A DNA stretch of 64,000 nucleotides from Gammaproteobacteria bacterium (GTDB lineage Bacteria; Pseudomonadota; Gammaproteobacteria; Burkholderiales; Rhodocyclaceae). The position numbers and the translations under genes were made by a program. The stretch's first letter is position 1. Each line of letters starts with the position of its first letter. Positions 1-8,037 of this stretch are shown piece by piece. The notes beneath the pieces were generated by a model, which did not search any database, was not told the DNA's origin, and saw only the letters and a program-made list of their open reading frames with translations. The stretch covers positions 1 to 64,000 of the forward strand of contig JAHJPX010000014.1 in assembly GCA_018819515.1 (NCBI GenBank), written 5' to 3'.

Positions 1-130
1 TCGGTTCCCCTCAGACCCTCTCGAGCTTCCAATACCTTCCGGTACCTTCCGCCCAGGCTAAACCCTTCGATCTCAGGTCGCCCTACCACTACCTCAGCCT
101 CCAAGCACCTACACCTATCGGCTGTTTGTT
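1..130 (-). other. Partial pre-16S leader region
   Basis: This non-coding stretch follows boxA on the minus strand. It reads as the transcribed spacer that precedes 16S rRNA in betaproteobacteria, with a segment resembling the usual CCGATAGGTGTAGGTGCTTG leader. No mature rRNA sequence is visible before the window ends. Confidence 0.55.
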
Positions 131-197
131 TGTTAAAGAACGGTTGCTGCCATGCAGCGAGAGGCGCGGATTATACGTACTGAAACATCCCCGTCAA
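131..197 (-). promoter_or_regulatory. rRNA operon promoter and boxA leader
   Basis: On the minus strand a -35 box TTGACG (192-197) and a -10 box TATAAT (170-175) are 16 bp apart. A/T-rich sequence lies just upstream of the -35 (about 207-218, at the tyrS stop), as an UP element would. Downstream comes a boxA-like GTTCTTTAACA (131-141), then leader sequence resembling betaproteobacterial pre-16S leaders. Transcription runs leftward off the window, so the 16S gene should start just beyond base 1. tyrS next to an rrn operon is a common betaproteobacterial arrangement. Promoter and boxA are seen; the rRNA gene itself is inferred. Confidence 0.75.
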
Positions 198-216
198 CGC
201 CTCGCAACAAAATAAT

Positions 217-1404
217 TCAGGTCAGCGAAACCCGCGCGAATTTCCGCTTCCCGACCTGCATGACGACGGTGTCGCCAACCGTCAACACAAGGCTCTTGTC
301 GGACAGCTTTTCGCCGTCGATCCGGACGCCCCCGCCGTCGATCATGCGTAGCGCTTCCGAGGTACTGGCAACCAGGCCGGCCTGCTTCAATATCTGGGCC
401 ACCGGCCCGGCGGCAATACTGATCTCCGGCATTTCGTCGGGAATCGCGCCGCGCTGGAAGCGCGCTTCAAAGTCAGCCAGCGCCTCCTCGGCGTCTTTCT
501 GCGAGTGGAAGCGGGCGACGATCTCCTGCGCGAGCATCACCTTGACGTCGCGTGGATTACGGCCTCCCGCGACTTCCTCCTTCAATCCGGCGATCTCGGC
601 GTTGCCGCGGAAAGACAAGAGATCGAAATACCGCCACATCAGATCATCGGACACCGACATCAGCTTGCCGAAAATTTCTTTGGGTAGCTCGGCGATGCCG
701 ACATAGTTGCCGAGCGACTTTGACATCTTGTTCACGCCGTCCAGGCCTTCCAGCAGCGGCATCATCAGCACGCACTGCGGTGACTGCCCATAGTGCTTCT
801 GCAGTTCGCGGCCAACCAGGAGGTTGAACTTCTGGTCTGTGCCGCCCAGCTCGACGTCCGCCTTTATGGCCACCGAGTCGTAGCCCTGGCAGAGCGGGTA
901 GAGGAATTCGTGAATGGCGATCGGCTGGCCACTGGCATAGCGCTTGGAAAAATCATCGCGCTCCAGCATGCGCGCCACCGTATGCTGCGCCGCCAGTTTG
1001 ATCATGCCCGCGGCGCCCATGGCCTCGAACCAGGCGGAGTTGAAGCACACCTCGGTCTTCTCAGGATCGAGAATCTTGAACACCTGCTGCCGATAAGTCT
1101 GTGCGTTTTCCAGAATCTGCTCGCGCGAAAGAGGTGGCCGGGTCGCATTCTTGCCGCTCGGGTCGCCAATCATGCCGGTGAAGTCGCCGATCAGGAACAA
1201 TATGTGATGGCCAAGGTCTTGAAAGTGACGCAGCTTGTTGATGAGTACGGTATGGCCAAGATGCAGGTCCGGCGCGGTCGGGTCGAAGCCGGCCTTGATG
1301 CGCAGCGGGCGGCCGGTCTTGAGCTTCTCGACCAGTTCCGCTTCGATCAGCAGTTCGTCGGCACCGCGCTTGATCAACGCCAGTTGGGATTCGATATCGG
1401 CCAT
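217..1404 (-). CDS. tyrS: Tyrosyl-tRNA synthetase
   Basis: Charges tRNA-Tyr with tyrosine in the cytoplasm. The 395-aa protein has the class I HIGH signature as HLGH at residues 48-51 and KMSKS at 226-230. KMSKS rather than KFGKS places it in the TyrZ-like second bacterial subgroup. A C-terminal S4 RNA-binding domain covers roughly the last 65 residues. Length is normal for the subgroup. It is divergent from the M23 peptidase gene and lies immediately upstream of the leftward rRNA promoter, whose A/T-rich upstream region abuts its stop codon. Confidence 0.97.
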   Translation of the reverse strand: MADIESQLALIKRGADELLIEAELVEKLKTGRPLRIKAGFDPTAPDLHLGHTVLINKLRHFQDLGHHILFLIGDFTGMIGDPSGKNATRPPLSREQILENAQTYRQQVFKILDPEKTEVCFNSAWFEAMGAAGMIKLAAQHTVARMLERDDFSKRYASGQPIAIHEFLYPLCQGYDSVAIKADVELGGTDQKFNLLVGRELQKHYGQSPQCVLMMPLLEGLDGVNKMSKSLGNYVGIAELPKEIFGKLMSVSDDLMWRYFDLLSFRGNAEIAGLKEEVAGGRNPRDVKVMLAQEIVARFHSQKDAEEALADFEARFQRGAIPDEMPEISIAAGPVAQILKQAGLVASTSEALRMIDGGGVRIDGEKLSDKSLVLTVGDTVVMQVGKRKFARVSLT

Positions 1405-1435
1405 AAAGGGATATTAGTTCGCTTGATCTAAGGCA

Positions 1436-1463
1436 TTGACGGAATTCGGTATTTTGTTACACT
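1436..1463 (+). promoter_or_regulatory. Putative sigma-70 promoter of the M23 peptidase gene
   Basis: TTGACG (1436-1441) and TACACT (1458-1463) are 16 bp apart in the tyrS/peptidase divergent gap. The -35 is near consensus; the -10 matches 4 of 6. Confidence 0.45.
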
Positions 1464-1506
1464 CGCCCGGTTTTTAAATTTATTCAAGTCTTTAGGCGAT
1501 AGAACA

Positions 1507-2826
1507 GTGCAAATATTAACGCATGCGCGAAACCTCGGCGACGCTAGGCCTTGGTCCTTCTGGGCCATGATCGGCGCGGCCGGTATCTCAGTTTTCGGCA
1601 TGGTGGCGGCTTTCGGCACGGCCCCCGACACTGCAGAACTCGCGCCGATGATGCGGGTCGTGGTTCAGGAACTCACGCTTCCGGCCACCGAGCCGCTGGA
1701 GTCTGCAACCGACGTATTCGTCCGCGAGGAAAGGATCCAGCGTGGCGACACCGTCGCAACGCTGCTGTCACGCCTAGGCGCCGACGGCAACGAAGCGCTC
1801 GCCTATCTGCGCAGCGAGCCGAAGGCGGATCCGATCTTTCGCCAGATGAGTCCGGGCAAGCCGGTGACGGCAAAAGTCAGCCGTGACGGTACGCTGCTGT
1901 CGCTGACATTCCCGCTCAACGGTGGCGACAATCGCGCGCTGAACGTCGCCCGCGACGAAACCGCGCAGTATGAAACAAGCGAGGTGGCGTTGCCGGTAGA
2001 GACCCATGTATTGATGCGCTCCGCCGAGATTCGCCATTCGCTTTTCGGTGCCACCGACGCGGCGGGCATTCCCGACAGCGTCGCCACCGACCTCGCCGAT
2101 ATCTTCAGCGGCGAAGTCGACTTCCACCGCGATTTGCGCACCGGCGACCGTTTTTCGGTCGTCTACGAATCGACCAGCCATCTCGGCAAAATGGTGCGCA
2201 CGGGCCGTGTCCTCGCAGCGGAGTTCGTCAACAAGGGGCAGGCCTACCGCGCCGTCTGGTTTCAAGGCAGCGACGGCAAGGGCGGCTACTACACGCCGGA
2301 GGGTCAGAATATCCGCAAGACGTTCACCCGTTCGCCACTCGAATTCAGCCGCATCAGTTCCGGCTTCAGCGCTTCGCGCTACCACCCGGTGCTGCACAAG
2401 AGACGCGCGCACAAAGGCATCGATTTCGCCGCGCCGATCGGCACGCGAGTCAAGGCGTCCGGCGATGGCGTCGTCGAATTCGTCGGTCGCAAGGGCGGCT
2501 TCGGCAACGTCGTCATGTTGCGTCACCAGAGCAAATATGAAACGGTTTATGGCCATCTGTCCCGTTTCGCCGCCGGCCTGCGCAGGGGTCAGCGAGTATC
2601 CCAAGGCGACGTGATCGGCTACGTCGGCACCACCGGCATATCGACAGGACCGCATCTGCACTACGAGTTCCGCGTCAACGGTGTGCATCGCAACCCGCTG
2701 GCGATGGTACTGCCAGCCGCACCGCCACTCGCTGCAGACCAGATGAATCGATTCCGCGACAATACGCGGGATGTCCTCGCCCGCCTTGACGACATCCGCG
2801 ACGTCAACCTCGCCCTGCTCGAGTAG
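1507..2826 (+). CDS. M23 family murein endopeptidase, MepM-like
   Basis: Probable zinc endopeptidase that cuts peptidoglycan cross-links in the periplasm. The 439-aa protein has an N-terminal membrane anchor (about residues 17-37), an OapA/LysM-like middle region, and a C-terminal LytM/M23 domain. Metal ligands are visible in HKGID near residue 301 and HLHYEF near residue 383. The gene starts about 100 bp from divergent tyrS, and its TAG stop overlaps the GTG start of anmK (TAGTG), so the two are probably cotranscribed. A copy of the dispersed repeat lies in frame at 1872-1895 (AKVSRDGTL), in the middle domain. Confidence 0.93.
   Translation: MQILTHARNLGDARPWSFWAMIGAAGISVFGMVAAFGTAPDTAELAPMMRVVVQELTLPATEPLESATDVFVREERIQRGDTVATLLSRLGADGNEALAYLRSEPKADPIFRQMSPGKPVTAKVSRDGTLLSLTFPLNGGDNRALNVARDETAQYETSEVALPVETHVLMRSAEIRHSLFGATDAAGIPDSVATDLADIFSGEVDFHRDLRTGDRFSVVYESTSHLGKMVRTGRVLAAEFVNKGQAYRAVWFQGSDGKGGYYTPEGQNIRKTFTRSPLEFSRISSGFSASRYHPVLHKRRAHKGIDFAAPIGTRVKASGDGVVEFVGRKGGFGNVVMLRHQSKYETVYGHLSRFAAGLRRGQRVSQGDVIGYVGTTGISTGPHLHYEFRVNGVHRNPLAMVLPAAPPLAADQMNRFRDNTRDVLARLDDIRDVNLALLE
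1872..1895 (+). repeat. Dispersed repeat copy 1, in CDS
   Basis: AAAAGTCAGCCGTG is exact, followed by a slightly altered hairpin half. It is read as KVSRDGTL in the M23 peptidase. Confidence 0.6.
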
Positions 2827-3920
2827 TGGCCGACGAATACTATGTCGGACTGATGTCCGGCACCAGCCTGGACGGCGTGGATGCCGTCCTCGCGAGATTC
2901 GATGGCGAGCACGTGGAATGCGTCGCCAGCCACTACCAGACGTTCGACGAATCGATCCGCGCCGAGGTGCTGTCGCTGCACGAGAATGGCTACGACGAGC
3001 TTCAACGCGCCGCGCTACTCGACAACCAGCTTGCGGCAGCCTACGCCGACGCGACTCGGGCGCTGCTGGAAAAAGTCAGCCGTGGCGACACGCCGATACG
3101 CGCCATCGGCTGCCACGGCCAGACCGTGCGCCACGCGCCGCAATACGGCTACACCATCCAGCGGAACAACCCAGCACTGCTGGCCGAGTTGACCGGCATC
3201 ACCGTCGTTGCCGATTTTCGCAGTCGCGACATTGCCGCCGGCGGACAAGGCGCCCCGCTGGTGCCGGCATTCCATGACGCGTTGTTTCGTTCGCCGGCTG
3301 CGCACCGTGTCATCCTCAATATCGGCGGCATTGCCAACCTGACCGACCTCGCGCCCGGTCGACCGACGACCGGCTTCGATTGCGGCCCCGGCAACATGCT
3401 CATGGATGCCTGGACGCAGAAACACCACCACCGTCCCTACGACGAAAACGGCGCCTGGGCGGCAACGGGCAAGCCGCTGCCCGAACTGCTTGCCCGCTTC
3501 ATGCAGCACCCCTTCCTCGCGCTGCCGCCACCGAAGAGTTGCGGGAGAGAGGAATTCAATCTCGGCTGGCTGGTAAATCAGCTATCCGGCAAGGAACGCC
3601 CCGAGGACGTCCAGGCGACGCTGGTCGAATTCACGGCCGCCGCAATCACCGATGCAATTCGCCGCCATTGCGGCGGCCCCGACGATTTGTACGTCTGCGG
3701 CGGCGGCGCCCACAATGCCGTGCTCATGCAATCGCTATCGGAACGTGCCATTGCGCGGCGTATCGCCACGACTGACTTTCTCGGCCAGCAGGTCGATCAC
3801 GTTGAAGCCATGGCCTTCGCCTGGCTCGCGTGCCGTACGCTGCATGGCGAACCCGGCAACCTGCCCGCCGTCACCGGCGCACACGGCCCGCGTGTCCTCG
3901 GCGCTATCTACCCGGCGTAA
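2826..3920 (+). CDS. anmK: Anhydro-N-acetylmuramic acid kinase
   Basis: Phosphorylates and opens 1,6-anhydro-MurNAc for cell-wall recycling. The 364-aa protein begins with the family signature GLMSGTSLDGVDAV, carries GCHGQTVRH, and has a sugar-kinase ATPase fold (FDCGPGNMLMD; CGGGAHN). The GTG start overlaps the stop of the preceding peptidase gene, which fits a joint role in peptidoglycan turnover. Two copies of the dispersed repeat lie within the gene in opposite orientations (KVSRGDTP at 3071, RRIATTDF at 3757), both in variable stretches between conserved motifs. Confidence 0.95.
   Translation: MADEYYVGLMSGTSLDGVDAVLARFDGEHVECVASHYQTFDESIRAEVLSLHENGYDELQRAALLDNQLAAAYADATRALLEKVSRGDTPIRAIGCHGQTVRHAPQYGYTIQRNNPALLAELTGITVVADFRSRDIAAGGQGAPLVPAFHDALFRSPAAHRVILNIGGIANLTDLAPGRPTTGFDCGPGNMLMDAWTQKHHHRPYDENGAWAATGKPLPELLARFMQHPFLALPPPKSCGREEFNLGWLVNQLSGKERPEDVQATLVEFTAAAITDAIRRHCGGPDDLYVCGGGAHNAVLMQSLSERAIARRIATTDFLGQQVDHVEAMAFAWLACRTLHGEPGNLPAVTGAHGPRVLGAIYPA
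3071..3094 (+). repeat. Dispersed repeat copy 2, in anmK
   Basis: A full copy read in frame as KVSRGDTP just before the conserved GCHGQTV motif of AnmK. Confidence 0.85.
3757..3780 (-). repeat. Dispersed repeat copy 3, in anmK
   Basis: A full-length inverted copy with one change in the CAGCC part. It is read in the gene as RRIATTDF, a different frame from copy 2. Confidence 0.8.
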
Positions 3921-3953
3921 GCGGCTTCCTTACTTCCAGAGTTCCAAAAGATA

Positions 3954-3975
3954 ACGGCCGCCCGCAGGCGGCCGT
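3954..3975. terminator. Intrinsic terminator hairpin between convergent genes
   Basis: The inverted repeat ACGGCCGCC / GGCGGCCGT with loop CGCA lies between the convergent anmK and cytochrome c' genes, followed by CCTTC. It can serve both strands. The same 22-bp sequence recurs at 57788-57809. Confidence 0.7.
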
Positions 3976-3997
3976 CCTTCGTGCGAGCGTTGCCGGC

Positions 3998-4465
3998 TCA
4001 GTGTTCTTCCTTCCGGAATTTCTCGTGGCAGCCCTTGCACGACTTGCCCAGTTTGCTGAATTGTTCCTTGACCGCAGCGGCATCGCCCGTGGCGGCAACC
4101 CTGGCCATTTCGTTGGCGGCCACGTTGAACTCCTTGGCGACCTTGCCGACGCCTTCCTTGTCGGAAAACAGTTCAGGTTTCACCCCCGTCTCGTGGAAAC
4201 CCTTGCCCTTGTCCGTGCCCGGCAGGTAGAGCTTGCCCATGCTGGAGTTGGCGATCGCCTGGATGACGTTGGCGGCCTGCGTCACCTCGTCCTTGTTGTA
4301 TTGGCCCTCAACGTTCATCTTGATGCGACCCATGTTCCAGGCCATGAACTTGTAGCCCGCCTGACGCGTGGCGATAGCGTCTTCGGGCTTCATCTGCGCA
4401 GTGGCGACACCTGAAAGGACTACCAGCGACAGGCCGATGGCCGACAACTTGCCGAACTTGATCAT
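3998..4465 (-). CDS. Cytochrome c' (class II c-type cytochrome)
   Basis: A periplasmic haem protein of the four-helix cytochrome c' family, which binds NO and is linked to nitrosative stress defence in denitrifiers. The 155-aa precursor has a signal peptide ending in VATAQ. The single CKGCH haem site sits near the C terminus, as is typical of class II. It lies 39 bp downstream of the DUF2322 gene and probably shares the purB transcript. A strong hairpin follows it. Confidence 0.93.
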   Translation of the reverse strand: MIKFGKLSAIGLSLVVLSGVATAQMKPEDAIATRQAGYKFMAWNMGRIKMNVEGQYNKDEVTQAANVIQAIANSSMGKLYLPGTDKGKGFHETGVKPELFSDKEGVGKVAKEFNVAANEMARVAATGDAAAVKEQFSKLGKSCKGCHEKFRKEEH

Positions 4466-4504
4466 TTTCTACTCTCCATGGTGTTATTGAAGGAAAGACC
4501 TTTG

Positions 4505-4831
4505 CTAGTCGAGACCGGTGGCAAAGACATGCTTCACCCGCAGCATCCCTTTGTCCTTGAGCAGCGCCAGCAGCCGGTCGATGTTCGGATGCTTGCCTGG
4601 ATGGGACTCGGCATCGACCGCGTGTTCCGCATAAAGTTCCAGGCCTTTCTTCGCCGCCTCGGCCGTGATCGCGCCATAGAGCTGGCCCAGATGGTTGTAG
4701 ATCGCCAGCGAACCGGTCTGCCCGGCTTTGTTTTCGATGGTACCGACGACCGCGCCATCGCCGTCCAGCAATTCGATCGACTGCAAATGCGAGACGCCGG
4801 GCAGCGACTTCAGATTCTCCGCGAGCCCCAT
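4505..4831 (-). CDS. DUF2322 family protein
   Basis: A 108-aa soluble protein without signal peptide or known catalytic motif, recognised from memory as the betaproteobacterial DUF2322 family. Its ATG overlaps the purB stop (TGATG), so translation is probably coupled to purB. Function is unknown. The family call rests on overall sequence resemblance. Confidence 0.7.
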   Translation of the reverse strand: MGLAENLKSLPGVSHLQSIELLDGDGAVVGTIENKAGQTGSLAIYNHLGQLYGAITAEAAKKGLELYAEHAVDAESHPGKHPNIDRLLALLKDKGMLRVKHVFATGLD

Positions 4832-6198
4832 CAGATTTCCTTTGCCAGCTTCGCCGCGATACCGACGTAATTTCCTGGCGTCATCAGCAGCAGGCGCTGT
4901 TTCTCCCCTTCCGGAATCGCCAGCGTCCTGATGAACGCATGCAGCGCATCCTTCTCAATGCCCTTGCCGCGCGTCAGATCCTTCAACTGCTCGTAGGGAT
5001 TCTCGATGCCATAACGGCGCATCACCGTCTGCACCGGCTCGGCCAGCACTTCCCAGCAGGCATCGAGATCCTCGGCCAATCGCTGCGGATTGGCTTCCAG
5101 CTTGTTCAGGCCGCGCAGGCTGGAATCGTAGGCCAGCAGCGTGTAGCCGAAGGCAACACCCATGTTGCGCAATACCGTCGAGTCGGTCAGGTCGCGCTGC
5201 AGGCGCGAGACTGGCAGCTTTTCGGATAGATGCCTCAACACGGCATTGGCGAGACCCAGGTTGCCCTCCGAGTTTTCGAAGTCGATCGGGTTCACCTTGT
5301 GCGGCATGGTGGACGAACCGATCTCGCCCGCCTTGGTCTTCTGCTTGAAGTAGCCGAGCGAGATGTACTGCCAGATGTCGCGGTCGGCGTCGAGCAGGAT
5401 CGTGTTGCCGCGCGCGATCGCGTCGAACAAATCGGCCATTGCGTCGTGCGGTTCAATCTGGATGGTGTAGGGATTGAACTCCAGCCCGAACGACTCGATG
5501 AAACGCCGATTGAACACCGCCCAGTCCAACTCCGGATACGCCGACAGGTGCGCGTTGTAGTTGCCGACGGCGCCATTGAATTTGGCGCTCATGTTCACTG
5601 CCGCGACACGTGAGCGTGCACGCAGCAGGCGCGCAGCGATGTTGGCCATCTCCTTGCCCAGCGTGGTCGGGCTGGCCGGCTGGCCGTGCGTGCGCGAAAG
5701 CATCGGCAGCTCGGCCAACTGGTGCGCGAGTTCGCGAAAACGCGAGATCACGGCCTCGAGCGCCGGCAGCAGGATGGCGTCGCGCGCCTCCTTCAGCATC
5801 AGCGCGTGCGAGACGTTGTTGATGTCCTCGGAGGTGCAAGCGAAATGCATGAACTCGGCCACGCGCATCACTTCCGGATTGTTCTTGAAGCGATCCTTGA
5901 GCCAATACTCGACCGCCTTGACGTCGTGGTTGGTGCGCGTCTCGATGGCTTTCACCGCCTCGGCGTCGGCAACGGAAAATGAAGCAATTGCACTATCGAG
6001 TTCCGCAATCGTCGCCGGCGAGAATTCCGCCACTTCGGGAATTTCCTTCGCCACAGCCAGCGCCTTGAGCCATTCGATCTCGACACGAATGCGGTTGCGG
6101 AACAGGCCGTATTCCGAAAAATGGGCGCGTAGCGGTTCCACCTTGGCGGCATAACGACCATCGAGGGGAGAAAGGGCAGTCAGGGCAATCGATGACAT
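4831..6198 (-). CDS. purB: Adenylosuccinate lyase
   Basis: Catalyses two fumarate-releasing steps of purine synthesis (SAICAR to AICAR, and adenylosuccinate to AMP). The 455-aa protein carries the fumarase/aspartase-superfamily signature SSTMPHKVNPIDFE, and TSEDINNVSHAL near residue 120. Length matches the long proteobacterial form. It heads a probable operon with DUF2322 and cytochrome c'. Confidence 0.97.
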   Translation of the reverse strand: MSSIALTALSPLDGRYAAKVEPLRAHFSEYGLFRNRIRVEIEWLKALAVAKEIPEVAEFSPATIAELDSAIASFSVADAEAVKAIETRTNHDVKAVEYWLKDRFKNNPEVMRVAEFMHFACTSEDINNVSHALMLKEARDAILLPALEAVISRFRELAHQLAELPMLSRTHGQPASPTTLGKEMANIAARLLRARSRVAAVNMSAKFNGAVGNYNAHLSAYPELDWAVFNRRFIESFGLEFNPYTIQIEPHDAMADLFDAIARGNTILLDADRDIWQYISLGYFKQKTKAGEIGSSTMPHKVNPIDFENSEGNLGLANAVLRHLSEKLPVSRLQRDLTDSTVLRNMGVAFGYTLLAYDSSLRGLNKLEANPQRLAEDLDACWEVLAEPVQTVMRRYGIENPYEQLKDLTRGKGIEKDALHAFIRTLAIPEGEKQRLLLMTPGNYVGIAAKLAKEI

Positions 6199-6332
6199 GG
6201 CGGATTTGTGGCCGAAACAAACATAAATCTTAGCATGCGACGCTGCGCCAATTTACCTTGCCAACCATCCCTGTCCGGGCGGCATTGGCCGCTATAATCG
6301 ATGTGCCTCAACCATATGCAAAGACCATAACA

Positions 6333-6950
6333 ATGAAACTGCTTGGTTCGCTGACCAGCCCCTATGCCCGCAAGGCGCGCGTCGTGCTGGCGGAAAAGAA
6401 GATCGACTTCGAGTGGATCGTCGACTCGCCGAATTCCCCGGACAGTCAGGTACCCCGCTACAACCCGTTGGCGCGCATTCCCGTTTTGGTTCTCGACGAC
6501 GATACTGCCTTGTTCGATTCGCCTGTCATCGTCGAATACCTTGACAACCTCGCACCGAACAACAAGCTGTTTCCACAGCCCAATCGCGAGCGCGCCGAAA
6601 TCAAACGCTGGGAAGCACTCGCCGACGGCATACTCGACGCCGCCGTGGGCTGCCGCATGGAGCAAATGCGGCCGGCCGGCGAACGCAGCGAAAGCTGGAT
6701 GCGACGCGAGCGTGGCGTCATCGCCGCCGCGCTCGAGGTGATGTCTCGCGAGCTGGGCGACCAGCCATGGTGCATGGGCACGCCCTTCACTTTTGCCGAC
6801 ATTGCGGTCGGTTGCGCGCTCGGCTATCTGAATTTCCGCTTTCCCGACATCGACTGGCGCGGCGCGCATCCAAACCTGGGCAAGCTGCACGAAAAGCTCA
6901 TGCTGCGGACCTCGTTCGCCGAAACGGTACCAAAAGAGACCTCCTTTTAG
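6333..6950 (+). CDS. Glutathione S-transferase family protein
   Basis: A 205-aa GST with an N-terminal thioredoxin-fold domain (MKLLGSLTSPYARKARVVL; SPYARK is the usual active-site region) and a helical C-terminal domain ending in a PNLGKLHEKLMLRTSF segment. The start at ATG 6333 gives the canonical N terminus; an in-frame upstream extension has no family similarity. The substrate is unknown; such GSTs act in detoxification or stress. Confidence 0.9.
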   Translation: MKLLGSLTSPYARKARVVLAEKKIDFEWIVDSPNSPDSQVPRYNPLARIPVLVLDDDTALFDSPVIVEYLDNLAPNNKLFPQPNRERAEIKRWEALADGILDAAVGCRMEQMRPAGERSESWMRRERGVIAAALEVMSRELGDQPWCMGTPFTFADIAVGCALGYLNFRFPDIDWRGAHPNLGKLHEKLMLRTSFAETVPKETSF

Positions 6951-7049
6951 CTGGCACCTTTCGACGACACTTGTACTTGTCATCGCCTGGCGTACAGTTC
7001 ACCGCCTTCGAGCCACGCCGGCTCGCTAACTGCCCAGGAGAGTACCCAT

Positions 7050-7391
7050 ATGAAAAAATCCCTAGCCACCGTCCTCGCCATCAGCCTTGCCCTCGGTTTG
7101 ACCGCCTGCAGCAAGAAGGAAGACCCCGCCGCAGCCGCGGCCGCCAAGGCCAAGGAAGCCATGCAGCAGGCAGGCGAATCCGCCAAGCAAGCGGTCGAAC
7201 AGACTGGCGAAGCAGCGAAGGCCGCTGCGGAAGCTGCCAAGGAGACAACCAAGGAAGCGGTCGGCGCCACCGCCGAAGCAGCCAAGGAAGTCGGCACCGC
7301 GACGGTTGAAGCCGCGAAGGATGTCGGCACCGCCACAGTGGACGCCGCCAAGGATGTTGGCGAAGCCGCCAAAGACGCCGTCAAGAAGTAA
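7050..7391 (+). CDS. Alanine/lysine-rich lipoprotein
   Basis: A 113-aa envelope protein with a signal peptide and lipobox LTAC (Cys about residue 23), followed by an amphipathic, almost entirely helical Ala/Lys/Glu tail. The tail contains 11-residue repeats of the type ATVEAAKDVGT, encoded by 33-nt imperfect direct repeats near 7288-7360. Apolipoprotein- or LEA-like helical repeats of this sort bind surfaces or form coiled coils; the role here is unknown. A copy of the dispersed repeat starts within its stop codon. Confidence 0.8.
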   Translation: MKKSLATVLAISLALGLTACSKKEDPAAAAAAKAKEAMQQAGESAKQAVEQTGEAAKAAAEAAKETTKEAVGATAEAAKEVGTATVEAAKDVGTATVDAAKDVGEAAKDAVKK

Positions 7392-7413
7392 AAGTCAGTC
7401 GTGGCGGGACGCC
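7390..7413 (+). repeat. Dispersed repeat copy 4, intergenic
   Basis: A full copy that begins inside the TAA stop of the alanine-rich lipoprotein gene. Confidence 0.85.
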
Positions 7414-7726
7414 GGCACAGGCGCCTCGCCCACCTTCCCCATGCGATGACCCCATCGCCGCACCGTCGAGAACGGCCTCCAGCTCCGCTCGATCGCTAGC
7501 TCAGAAGGCGCTGTTCGCACACCTTGGCGCCGTGCCCACACCAATTAACCCTGTTATCCCGGCAGCTTTTGGTCTAGGATAGCCCCGACATCATCTTCCG
7601 CCCGGAAAGCCGACAATGAGTAACGAGCGCCATGAGAGGGAAAGTTGGTAGAAGCAGGCAACGACTGGCCATTCCTGGTTCTTTCGCCTTCTTCTACTGT
7701 TTTCCAACGAAGCAAGGAGATTCGTC
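7392..7726. other. Non-coding stretch before a small membrane protein
   Basis: About 335 bp with no supported gene. Apart from the dispersed repeat at its left edge and the ribosome-binding site at its right edge, I see nothing recognisable. Confidence 0.5.
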
Positions 7727-7846
7727 ATGAAGACTCTCATCGCCGTCTCTGTCGTCATCACCGCTCTTCTCGGTATCGTCGGTCTGTACTTGTCAATCCA
7801 GGCGGATATGCTCACCCCGCCCGTGGTGGCGACGGCCAGCAAGTAG
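7727..7846 (+). CDS. Small single-span membrane protein (39 aa)
   Basis: The frame starts MKTLIAVSVVITALLG and has one strongly hydrophobic segment (about residues 3-24), followed by a short polar tail ending VVATASK. AAGGAG at 7713-7719 lies about 7 nt before the ATG, an excellent ribosome-binding site for so short a frame. A long hairpin at 7934-7960 could terminate it. No family is recognised. It resembles the many small transmembrane proteins overlooked in annotation. Confidence 0.6.
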   Translation: MKTLIAVSVVITALLGIVGLYLSIQADMLTPPVVATASK

Positions 7847-7933
7847 GCGCGCCAGGCGTCACCCGAAGGGTGGTGTCGACCTGAGCGCTGTCTGGTAAAG
7901 CCTCTTCGGGGGCTGTCGGTTCAGTCGAGGGGT

Positions 7934-7960
7934 CTTCATCTGCGCGAAGCGCGGATGAAG
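7934..7960. terminator. Long hairpin, probable bidirectional terminator
   Basis: CTTCATC pairs with GATGAAG, and the stem continues inward through a T-G wobble and GCGC/GCGC around a GAA loop, giving about 12 bp. On the plus strand it is followed by GTTCTTGTTT. It lies between the small membrane protein gene and mnmA, which end toward each other. Confidence 0.6.
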
Positions 7961-8037
7961 GTTCTTGTTTGCCTTCGCGCAACAGCATCGTCATAACGGG
8001 AAGTTCACTCGGACGCCCAAAGGGCTCCGGGGCGAAC

